From: JAYEIH01 sp034659995
GTDB taxonomy: Archaea; Methanobacteriota_B; Thermococci; Methanofastidiosales; B48-G16
NCBI GenBank assembly: GCA_034659995.1
Contig: JAYEIH010000076.1
Coordinates: 1-13,362 of the forward strand
Direction: 5' to 3'
Length of the DNA: 13,362 bases
Shown here: positions 6,845 through 12,146 of the stretch, one piece after another
How positions within the stretch are numbered: position 1 is the first letter of the stretch
Layout: each line of letters starts with the position of its first letter
Program-made: the position numbers and the translations under genes
Notes under the pieces: model-generated
What the model saw: the letters and a program-made list of their open reading frames with translations, nothing else
What the model was told of the DNA's origin: nothing
Databases searched by the model: none

Positions 6845-7635
6845 CAACAGACACCTTCGTACTCACATTTTCCGCAGTGCCGTATTTTTTGGGGGATGTA
6901 CCCTTCATTTACCTTCTGTATTCCATCCGTTATTGCAAAGACCTCCTTTTTAAGGTTTTCATCTATAAGTACCGGCCGCAGTTCATTGATCTGCGTGTAC
7001 TCTATAAATGCAAAGTTTACAGGGACTCTGAACTTTGCTTCCACGAGGCGAGCTGAGAACGCAACTTGTATTCTGTGAGACGGGTACACATCTTCTACAG
7101 GTGGCTTCCCTGTTTTTATTTCAATCGGGTAGAAACTGTTTTTTGACCGTTTGATTCTGTCTATTACTCCTGCAAACCCAGTTTTTTTGTCTATTATCTT
7201 GTACTCCACGTAGTTGTTCTTCGGCGAGAGATAGAAGGCCAGCTCGTCCCTCTCAATCCCCAGTGCGTTCATCGTTCTTTTTATTCCGATGGATCTTCCG
7301 ATGAAGTAGAGATCGAGGTCCTTCTCCAGCAGTTCATTCACCTCCTCTATGTCTATCTCCAGTTTCTCAAGATCTGCCGCATTTTCTGTAACAGCATAAT
7401 TTAGCGAGTCTTCATACCATTTTTTATACTCAGAAACAATATCCTCAAAGCTGCATGTGAGTTCAATCTTCTTTAAAATTTTATTTTCATTTTTGGAGAT
7501 GTACTCCCTCACCTTGTGGGATAAGTTCCCGTGGACCATCTCCTTTGTCGGATTAACCTCTGTTTTTTTTACATAGGCAAGGTAGTATTTCCTTGGGCAG
7601 ACGGTATAGTAGAAGACATGACTTTTCCAGATCAT
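6844..7635 (-). CDS. Cas4-like PD-(D/E)XK nuclease with Fe-S cysteines (copy B)
   Basis: 263 residues, the same layout as copy A. H35 or H40 lies in VHGNLSHKV, D159 in GVIDRIKR, E172 and K174 in FYPIEIKTG, and Q190 in RIQVAFSARL. The Tyr expected four residues after Q190 is Ser194. The Fe-S cysteines C13 and C254-x2-C257-x5-C263 have exactly the spacing found in copy A. Between residues 50 and 140 there is a longer acidic helical insert than in copy A. The two are diverged paralogues, translated together (TGATG), and may form a heterodimer. The start overlaps the nadC stop as ATGA. Active-site conservation suggests a working nuclease. No CRISPR components are in the window. Confidence 0.85.
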   Translation of the reverse strand: MIWKSHVFYYTVCPRKYYLAYVKKTEVNPTKEMVHGNLSHKVREYISKNENKILKKIELTCSFEDIVSEYKKWYEDSLNYAVTENAADLEKLEIDIEEVNELLEKDLDLYFIGRSIGIKRTMNALGIERDELAFYLSPKNNYVEYKIIDKKTGFAGVIDRIKRSKNSFYPIEIKTGKPPVEDVYPSHRIQVAFSARLVEAKFRVPVNFAFIEYTQINELRPVLIDENLKKEVFAITDGIQKVNEGYIPQKIRHCGKCEYEGVC

Positions 7636-8432
7636 ACGATCTCCAGAGAGATATCAGCGGCAGCAACGGAGTGGGTCAGGAAACCCATTGAAATAATGTC
7701 TACTACATCGTACTCCTCAATGTTTTCCGGTGTTATTCTCCCCGATGCTTCAATAAGTACTTCTTTTCGGAGATTTTTTGCTTTTAACTCTTGAATTACA
7801 TCTTTTATTTTTCTTGGGGACATATTATCGAGCATTATTATCTCCACGCCCATCTCCGCAGCAGTTACTGCATCTTTTTTTGTTCTTACCTCCACATCTA
7901 TTTTTTTTGAGAATGAAAGCTTTTGAGCTCTTTGTATACACTCTTTCAGTCCGAGAACAGCTATATGATTGTCTTTTATCAGAATCATATCATCGAGCCT
8001 GTATCTGTGGGTATCACCACCGCCGGCCTCCACGGCTTTTTTATCTAAGTACCGCATTACCGTTTTTCGTGTGGCCGCAACGCGTGCACTAACTTTTTCT
8101 GTGCAGCGTTTAGTGACGGTGGTGATGCCGAATGCCCTGCTCAGGACATTGAGCACCGTTCGTTCTGTACTGAGGATGTTTTTTATCTTTCCCGTTACCT
8201 CCAGAATTTTCTCGTCTTTTCTGACAAACTCGCCGTTCTTTTTGAGCAGGGTAACACCGCAGCCCTGAGACTCAAAGAGGAACTTCCCATATTCAAGGCA
8301 GGAGAGATAGCAGTCCTCTTTAGCTATAATATATCCTTCAGAATCTATATCCGGAAGTATGTCGGATGTTATATCGCCAAATCCAATGTCTTCCTCTAAA
8401 ATCTTTAGGAGTTTTTTCTTCACATAATTCAT
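7632..8432 (-). CDS. nadC: Nicotinate-nucleotide pyrophosphorylase (carboxylating)
   Basis: 266 residues, full length for the family. NadC joins quinolinate to PRPP, releasing CO2 and pyrophosphate to give nicotinate mononucleotide, the committed step of de novo NAD synthesis. Family signatures are present in order: EEDIGFGDITSD at the N-terminus, STERTVLNVLSR, RKT followed by GGGDTHR, LIKDNHI, VEVRT, IIMLDNM, EASGRITPENI and MGFLTHS. The active-site loop after RKT is two residues shorter than the usual RKTxPGLR and lacks the Pro-Gly. The ATG at 8432 has AGGTG five bases upstream. It lies 13 bases after the THEP1-type gene and overlaps copy B of the Cas4-like pair (ATGA). No nadA or nadB is visible nearby. 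Confidence 0.95.
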   Translation of the reverse strand: MNYVKKKLLKILEEDIGFGDITSDILPDIDSEGYIIAKEDCYLSCLEYGKFLFESQGCGVTLLKKNGEFVRKDEKILEVTGKIKNILSTERTVLNVLSRAFGITTVTKRCTEKVSARVAATRKTVMRYLDKKAVEAGGGDTHRYRLDDMILIKDNHIAVLGLKECIQRAQKLSFSKKIDVEVRTKKDAVTAAEMGVEIIMLDNMSPRKIKDVIQELKAKNLRKEVLIEASGRITPENIEEYDVVDIISMGFLTHSVAAADISLEIV

Positions 8433-8445
8433 AAAAACACCTGTT

Positions 8446-8940
8446 TTAAGTAATCAGTTTCTTTATTTTTTCCACCAATGAGTTTCTATTGTGCTTATCT
8501 ACAATGACGATCTTGGTATCGTCCCTGTTCTTAATTTTTTTTATGAAATAATTGTTTTTACTCATTATCGTTCCCAGAACCTTTTCTGTGTTTAGGGCTC
8601 TGTCCACAACCTCTTTAAAGTTCCGGGAGTAGAGCTCCATCTTTCCGATCTCATCGATCACTATGAGGTCTTTGTCCAGGCTTTCCTCCACACTTTTTAC
8701 CGCTATCCCATCGAGATCCTTTAGATTCACACCGTACTTCCCAACGGTATATCTGCCGCCAATATCCACATGAGCCAAGATCCCTTTCTCACCGGCCAGT
8801 GTTACAATTCTAAATCCCTTCCTGTACTTGTTTCTAATTTCTTCAGTGTAAAATCCCCCGGCATTCTCAATATCACTAATAACCTTTTTGATTATTGTTG
8901 TTTTTCCAATCCCAGGGTTCCCAGCCAGCAAGATATTCAT
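8446..8940 (-). CDS. THEP1-type nucleoside-triphosphatase
   Basis: 164 residues from the ATG at 8940. Walker A GNPGIGKT is at residues 7-14. A Walker-B-like DLIVIDEIGKMELYS and the RKGFRIVTL segment match the archaeal THEP1 family (COG1618), which hydrolyses ATP, GTP and related nucleotides in vitro and may act as a nucleotide or nucleoside kinase-like enzyme; its cellular role is not settled. An in-frame ATG at 8961 exists, but the later one is preferred: a TATA box is centred about 25 bases before it, which would make 8961 lie within the promoter, and it gives the usual N-terminus MNILLAGNPG. First gene of the operon with nadC and the two Cas4-like genes. Confidence 0.88.
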   Translation of the reverse strand: MNILLAGNPGIGKTTIIKKVISDIENAGGFYTEEIRNKYRKGFRIVTLAGEKGILAHVDIGGRYTVGKYGVNLKDLDGIAVKSVEESLDKDLIVIDEIGKMELYSRNFKEVVDRALNTEKVLGTIMSKNNYFIKKIKNRDDTKIVIVDKHNRNSLVEKIKKLIT

Positions 8941-8960
8941 TAATACTACATGGAGAGCCA

Positions 8961-8970
8961 TATTTAAATA
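8961..8970 (-). promoter_or_regulatory. TATA box giving a leaderless THEP1-nadC-cas4-like mRNA
   Basis: On the minus strand this reads TATTTAAATA. Its centre is about 25 bases from the ATG at 8940, the distance expected when transcription starts at or next to the start codon. No ribosome site precedes that ATG. Confidence 0.55.
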
Positions 8971-8982
8971 ACTTATATCACA

Positions 8983-8992
8983 TGCACGTGCA
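8983..8992. promoter_or_regulatory. Perfect 10-bp palindrome, possible operator
   Basis: TGCACGTGCA is a perfect palindrome 13 bases upstream of the THEP1-operon TATA box, and upstream of the plus-strand TATA pair at 9030-9049. This is the position of activator or operator sites in archaea. Palindromes of this length also occur by chance, so this is a candidate only. Confidence 0.3.
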
Positions 8993-9029
8993 GTTGCGAT
9001 TTCTCTCCATTTTCCTCCGACCCATCACA

Positions 9030-9049
9030 CCTTTATAAAAGTATAAAGG
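9030..9049. promoter_or_regulatory. Symmetric TATA element (two TATA boxes in inverted repeat)
   Basis: CCTTTATA and TATAAAGG form an 8-bp inverted repeat around AAAG, so either strand shows a good TATA box. Plus-strand transcription would begin near 9061-9071 and minus-strand near 9010, the latter a possible second promoter for the THEP1 operon. Nothing proves activity. Confidence 0.4.
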
Positions 9050-9051
9050 GG

Positions 9052-9198
9052 GTGGAGCGTGAAAAAATAAGACTGTTCGTTAAGGAGGAAGCTGATGCTG
9101 TAGACAGAGGTACCCCCCTAAAGAAACTTTGGAGAAACTGGAACCTACACTGGATACAAAATGTCCGCAGAACGCATTTCAGCCGAAATGATCGTTAG
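9052..9198 (+). CDS. Possible 48-residue small protein, unrecognised
   Basis: A GTG at 9052 preceded by a G-run opens a 48-codon frame ending TAG at 9196-9198. The peptide starts MEREKIRLFVKEEADAVDRG and continues with a Trp- and Arg-rich part (KKLWRNWNLHWIQNVRR). It has a protein-like composition, but no family is recognised. The start is doubtful: the TATA boxes at 9030-9049 would place the RNA start near 9061-9071, downstream of the GTG. A strong ribosome site (AAGGAGG, 9082-9088) lies inside but serves only an out-of-frame ATG-CTG-TAG. It could be a fragment of a lost gene, a leader RNA, or chance. A hairpin (CATTTC/GAAATG, 9175-9190) falls within its end. Confidence 0.3.
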   Translation: MEREKIRLFVKEEADAVDRGTPLKKLWRNWNLHWIQNVRRTHFSRNDR

Positions 9199-9199
9199 C

Positions 9200-9206
9200 T
9201 TTATAA
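9200..9206 (+). promoter_or_regulatory. TATA box for tRNA-Pro
   Basis: CTTTATAAG-type sequence centred about 30 bases before the tRNA 5' end. Transcription would begin near 9229-9230, leaving almost no leader. Confidence 0.55.
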
Positions 9207-9232
9207 GCCCACCATGCTATCTTTCGTAGAAA

Positions 9233-9307
9233 GGGGCCGTAGGGTAGCATGGTCCATCCTTCGGGCTTTGGGAGCCCGGGACTCCGATTCGAATTCGGGC
9301 GGCCCCA
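9233..9307 (+). tRNA. tRNA-Pro (anticodon UGG)
   Basis: A complete cloverleaf can be drawn. The acceptor stem GGGGCCG pairs fully with CGGCCCC, discriminator A at 9307. The D arm is GGGT/ATCC, and the anticodon stem CGGGC/GCCCG encloses the loop TTTGGGA, so the anticodon is TGG with G37, typical of proline tRNAs. The T loop is TTCGAAT. No 3' CCA is encoded and no intron is needed. It reads codons CCN, mainly CCA. The variable region is short (about 4 bases), with two unpaired T before the anticodon stem. It is followed by structured sequence and a T-rich terminator, and lies 630 bases from trmY, which modifies position 54 of tRNAs. Confidence 0.95.
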
Positions 9308-9436
9308 CTCACCTCCCGAGTTTCCTGTCAGAAACATCGTTAGGGATGAAACCCCCTCACGTCAGGTTCATTTTCGCTCAGGGCCCACCTCTGAGGTATC
9401 AGCTCTTCGGATTTGATCCCGTTTCAGGCGGCCCCA
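9293..9436 (+). repeat. tRNA 3' end and its imperfect copy 129 bases downstream
   Basis: The last 15 bases of the tRNA (9293-9307) recur at 9422-9436 with 13 identities, including the exact 10-mer GGCGGCCCCA. Copied tRNA 3' ends are classic marks of integrase-mediated insertion (attL/attR). Only 114 bases lie between the copies, and the second cannot be folded into a full tRNA, so if this is an att scar the element is gone. Confidence 0.45.
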
Positions 9437-9446
9437 TTGTTACCAC
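9308..9446 (+). other. Structured non-coding stretch between tRNA-Pro and its terminator
   Basis: No coding frame is credible here. Short perfect hairpins follow one another: GTTTC/GAAAC (about 9319-9334), a G-rich/C-rich stem around 9341-9354, ACCTC/GAGGT (about 9387-9397) and GGAT/ATCC (about 9409-9419). The run ends in the copy of the tRNA 3' end and then the T-rich terminator. It could be a long tRNA trailer, a small RNA, or debris of an element. Confidence 0.35.
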
Positions 9447-9473
9447 TTTTAGTTTATTTTTCTTTCTTTTTTC
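9447..9473 (+). terminator. T-rich terminator after the tRNA-Pro region
   Basis: Successive T-runs (TTTT, TTTATTTTT, CTTTCTTTTTT) lie about 140-165 bases beyond the tRNA, as expected for archaeal intrinsic termination. Confidence 0.5.
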
Positions 9474-9507
9474 CTCACAAAATACCTCTAAAATACCACC
9501 AAATTCA

Positions 9508-9618
9508 CTAACCCTCATAAAGGAAGACCCTCACGTAATCCCTCTTTGTGACGTTCACCATCGCGGCATCAGGAAGGAGAGAGCGATAAAAACCTTTTGC
9601 AGGGCAAGAACGATACCT
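9508..9618 (-). pseudogene. Possible gene fragment without start codon, minus strand
   Basis: An open frame bounded by stops at both ends reads on the minus strand as a protein-like peptide: SLLPDAAMVNVTKRDYVRVF, then LYEG and a stop. It has no good start at its head; the only ATG is internal at 9561. A second frame (ATG at 9518 down to 9399) continues with VSEFGGILEVF, which suggests a frameshifted continuation, although that part soon crosses the T-rich terminator and the tRNA-end copy. A TATA-like sequence lies about 27 bases before the ATG at 9561. The source family is not recognised. It may be chance coding-like sequence. Confidence 0.3.
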
Positions 9619-9631
9619 CTATAAACTCCAC

Positions 9632-9673
9632 TTAACAAAGTGCTAACTGGAGTTAACAGAGTGTGAACTGGAA
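9632..9673 (+). repeat. Two tandem 21-bp direct repeats
   Basis: Copies at 9632-9652 and 9653-9673 start TTAACA and match at 17 of 21 positions. The spacing equals two turns of DNA. They lie between a TATA box (TATAAA, 9620-9625) and the ATG of the broken gene at 9673, the place for an operator. An AACTCCA/TGGAGTT inverted repeat overlaps the first copy. Confidence 0.55.
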
Positions 9674-9854
9674 TGATAAAAAAGGAAGAACTCCTCTACC
9701 TTGCGCTACAAACTGCGAGAATCATTCTGCTGAAGAACAGGTTGCACCCTTTGATATACCTCTCGCGTAACTCATTGAAAACCTGCTTGAAGAGAAAAGA
9801 CTTTCCGTAGAAAAAATGATGAATTACACTGAGATGTGCATGGGGAGAATCTGA
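9673..9854 (+). pseudogene. Broken small gene (frameshift plus internal stop)
   Basis: From the ATG at 9673 the first frame reads MIKKEELLYLALQTARIIL, clearly protein-like and helical. Around 9720-9730 the good reading moves to another frame: SAEEQVAPFDIPLA, a TAA at 9768-9770, then LIENLLEEKRLSVEKMMNYT and a final stop at 9852-9854. If the first frame is kept, translation ends at 9808-9810 after 45 residues with an unlikely basic tail. The pattern fits a once intact protein of about 60 residues that has taken one frameshift and one nonsense change. The helical, charged composition would suit a small DNA-binding or antitoxin-like protein, but the family is not recognised. It is preceded by a TATA box and a 21-bp tandem repeat. 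Confidence 0.5.
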
Positions 9855-9905
9855 GCTGCACTCACGTAAGGGCCTTCCAGAAAAACGGACCAAACTACCA
9901 TTACC

Positions 9906-9916
9906 TTTTTTTATAC
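9906..9916 (+). promoter_or_regulatory. TATA box for trmY
   Basis: TTTTTATACA-type sequence with its centre about 22 bases before the ATG at 9934. No ribosome site is present, which points to a leaderless mRNA. Confidence 0.5.
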
Positions 9917-9933
9917 ACCTTCCTACCACCTAT

Positions 9934-10467
9934 ATGGTAACTTTCATCGTTAAGAGTAACACGGCAAAGGCGAACTTTCTCTTAAAAGACCTCCCTGGCA
10001 GCGGGAGAAGAGTTGATATTCTCTGCCGCTGCATCAACTCTGCCTTCTGTCTTTCCCACGATATCCGGAGAGATGTTACGCTGCATCTCTGTTTTGCCGG
10101 AAAGACGCTTAAATTCGTGGGCAGCGAGCTGAAACATCTCACCCCGGATGAACGGGGGATTGCCATTCTCATACGGAAGGCGCTGGATGGGAGTCCAACA
10201 CCCGGTGTGTATGTGAGTGAGCAATCCTTTGAGGACCTTGTTGCGATGCATGAAGGAAGAGTCGTGTATCTTAATGAACATGGCGAGGATATTGCTACCG
10301 TGCCGCTGAACAGCGAGATGTGCTTTGTCCTTGCCGGACACAAAGGATTTAATGAGGGTGATCAGGCGTTCCTCGAGAAGATAGGACAAAAGGTAAGCCT
10401 CTCGCCGAAGATACTTCATGTCGACCACTGTATCATCATTGCTCACAACTTCTTAGACCGTGCGTGA
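9934..10467 (+). CDS. trmY: tRNA (pseudouridine54-N1)-methyltransferase TrmY
   Basis: 177 residues of the archaeal TrmY/DUF358 SPOUT family. The enzyme uses S-adenosylmethionine to methylate pseudouridine 54 in the tRNA T loop, giving m1-psi, the archaeal replacement for ribothymidine. Recognisable pieces are the N-terminal LKDLPGSGRRVDILCRCINSAF, the middle LTPDERGIAILIRKAL, the trefoil-knot segment CFVLAGHKGF and the C-terminal KILHVDHCIIIAHNFLDRA. It is slightly short for the family but complete at both ends. The ATG at 9934 is placed by the TATA box 22 bases upstream. The 3' end overlaps that of arcS by 15 bases on the opposite strand. A tRNA gene and another tRNA-modification gene are close neighbours. 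Confidence 0.93.
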   Translation: MVTFIVKSNTAKANFLLKDLPGSGRRVDILCRCINSAFCLSHDIRRDVTLHLCFAGKTLKFVGSELKHLTPDERGIAILIRKALDGSPTPGVYVSEQSFEDLVAMHEGRVVYLNEHGEDIATVPLNSEMCFVLAGHKGFNEGDQAFLEKIGQKVSLSPKILHVDHCIIIAHNFLDRA

Positions 10468-11937
10468 CCGTACATCCACTGCTTTCCCCCGTTTTATTGT
10501 TGACATCATATATCCCGGAACAATGGCTTTCCCGATACCCACAGCCTTGCCGTCACGTACCACTGCCACATCCTCGCCGGGAAGTATGTTCTTATCGCAG
10601 TCCATTACACCCACACAGAAGACATCGCCTCTCAGATTAAAATCTATTGTGGCATACTGTTTTTTTTGTTCGTAGAGGAGCTGAGCACCCTCAATGGTAA
10701 GTTTAAGTTTTCTTTTCCTGTCGTATCGTGCCAGAAGATTGTTCTCAGCGTATATCTCTGTCGTTTTCCGCCTCTTTTTCACTGTTATATCCTCAGGGAA
10801 GATATCAACGCCATAGAGAAACTCGGAGATCTTTCTGATCTTACAGTTCTTTCTTTTAGGTATTTCGTTATGATACTGTTTGATTGTCTCAGTGAGATCA
10901 TCGGTGAACTCGACGTCTTCACAGAGCCCCTTGTACTCCTCGGGAAGATGGGCAATAATTCGCGGATTGTCCGCCTTTGCCAGTATTGATCTCAGTAAAC
11001 TTCGTGTCATCTCCTTTTCCTCGTGGGACCAGTCGCCGGTGACCACAATGTCGTAGTTCGCATAGTCTTCAAGCTCCCGCGGCACGACGCCCAGTGGAGA
11101 TGTGAGGATGAGCTGCGTGATACCGTAATACTGCTTTCTATTCTTTACTCCCTTTTTTATCGATTGAATAAACCTTTTATGTGACTGTGAGAGCGAGTAG
11201 GGCTTTTTTGCTGAGCATGGAAGTAGCACAATAAAATTGGAGTGAGGGGTGTACCGCTCTTTTACCCTTCGCCGCCAGTATACGGCTTCTGGTCTGTAAA
11301 GCGATTCTGAAGAGATGTAGATATCTTTCTGGTCCTTTATTTTCATATTCTTTAAAAGTGTATATGGAAACTCTCTGTATGCAACTCTGAGGAGTCGTTT
11401 TGTTTTTATCGAGCTGTTTGCCTCTTTTTCTACATACCACTTCGTTCTTTTCTCCTGAAACCCCTCCAACGCTTTTTCATGTTTCTGGGAGTACGGAAAT
11501 ATATCAAACCCTAAAAAGGCATATATGGACATGGATTCAGGGGGGCAGTCAATAAAAAAGAGCTTATCGGGGTATTTTTTCCTGAGATGGAAAAAAACAT
11601 CCAGAAATCTTCGGGCTTCTGCCTCTTTAAAAAGGAAAAGCTCGCCCTCACATTCTTTATATCGCTCATTCAGCTTTCGAGACTGCACCATGTGAATGGG
11701 CACTACCTCTCGATTCATCGGATGCACCATTCGCGTGCCAATGTTGTGAGGGATGGAGTAGGACGGCCGCAGATATCCGTCAGTCTTAATACCTTTGAAA
11801 AATGGTTTATCGTATGTGATACCGCCGATATTAATTGTTCCCTTCTCAAACTTCGCGAGACAAGGGGTGGTTACCTCTTTTTTGTTTTTTGTGAGGAGGC
11901 CGATCCTGTAATTGTCAATTTCGAGCAGCTCGAACAT
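10453..11937 (-). CDS. arcS: Archaeosine synthase ArcS (TgtA2)
   Basis: 494 residues from the ATG at 11937; an in-frame ATG at 11946 is the alternative. ArcS finishes archaeosine at position 15 of archaeal tRNAs by acting on preQ0 already inserted by TGT. The protein has a TGT-like N-terminal half, then the diagnostic ArcS motif PCSAKKPYSLSQSH (residues 243-256 counted from the 11946 start) and a C-terminal PUA RNA-binding domain (last 75 residues or so, GEDVAVVRDGKAVGIGKA). The TGT-like half lacks the zinc-binding cysteine cluster of true TGT, as expected for ArcS. The later ATG is preferred because the TATA box at 11963-11970 would start RNA near 11941. It converges on trmY with a 15-base overlap. 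Confidence 0.92.
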   Translation of the reverse strand: MFELLEIDNYRIGLLTKNKKEVTTPCLAKFEKGTINIGGITYDKPFFKGIKTDGYLRPSYSIPHNIGTRMVHPMNREVVPIHMVQSRKLNERYKECEGELFLFKEAEARRFLDVFFHLRKKYPDKLFFIDCPPESMSIYAFLGFDIFPYSQKHEKALEGFQEKRTKWYVEKEANSSIKTKRLLRVAYREFPYTLLKNMKIKDQKDIYISSESLYRPEAVYWRRRVKERYTPHSNFIVLLPCSAKKPYSLSQSHKRFIQSIKKGVKNRKQYYGITQLILTSPLGVVPRELEDYANYDIVVTGDWSHEEKEMTRSLLRSILAKADNPRIIAHLPEEYKGLCEDVEFTDDLTETIKQYHNEIPKRKNCKIRKISEFLYGVDIFPEDITVKKRRKTTEIYAENNLLARYDRKRKLKLTIEGAQLLYEQKKQYATIDFNLRGDVFCVGVMDCDKNILPGEDVAVVRDGKAVGIGKAIVPGYMMSTIKRGKAVDVRSRTV

Positions 11938-11962
11938 AGATGACATTATTAAAATAACTGAA

Positions 11963-11970
11963 CTTAAAAG
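11963..11970 (-). promoter_or_regulatory. TATA box for arcS
   Basis: On the minus strand this reads CTTTTAAG, preceded by a purine-rich GGAAAA as in a BRE. Its centre is 30 bases before the ATG at 11937 and 21 before 11946. Confidence 0.4.
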
Positions 11971-12099
11971 ATTTTCCTATATTTTTGTGGTCTTTTCAGC
12001 TCATTTTTCTATTAAGATACAGTCCTTCAAACAGTTTTATATTTCCATATATCACCAACACGAGCCATTTTTAGAAAAATGAATGGTCTCTTCTTTTAC

Positions 12100-12131
12100 A
12101 AAAAATAAAATGGAGAGCTAATCTTCTCTCC
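12100..12131 (-). terminator. Stem-loop and T-run terminator after the secreted pair
   Basis: On the minus strand a GGAGAG/CTCTCC stem (12112-12131) with an 8-base loop is followed by ATTTTATTTTTTG, 16 bases beyond the stop at 12147. The rest of the 200-base gap up to arcS holds only the arcS promoter and AT-rich sequence. Confidence 0.6.
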
Positions 12132-12146
12132 TAAGATAAAGAGGTA

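Noticed and set aside
6065..7635. CRISPR-Cas locus
   Set aside because: Only Cas4-like genes are present. No repeat-spacer array, cas1, cas2 or effector gene can be seen in the window.
9340..9400. Box C/D small RNA (GATGAA ... CTGA)
   Set aside because: The C-box match is poor and no internal D'/C' pair is present.
9422..9436. Second tRNA gene
   Set aside because: Only the 3' acceptor-like end is copied. No D arm, anticodon arm or 5' acceptor strand can be fitted before it.
9399..9518. 39-codon minus-strand open frame
   Set aside because: Half of it is the reverse of the T-rich terminator (giving Glu/Lys/Arg) and of the tRNA-end copy, a common artefact. Kept only as a possible continuation of the 9508-9618 fragment.
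9214..9624. 136-codon plus-strand open frame
   Set aside because: It reads straight through tRNA-Pro and the T-rich terminator, and its peptide is not protein-like.
9696..9929. 77-codon minus-strand open frame
   Set aside because: Antisense to the broken gene at 9673-9854, whose plus-strand reading is more protein-like. No motif.
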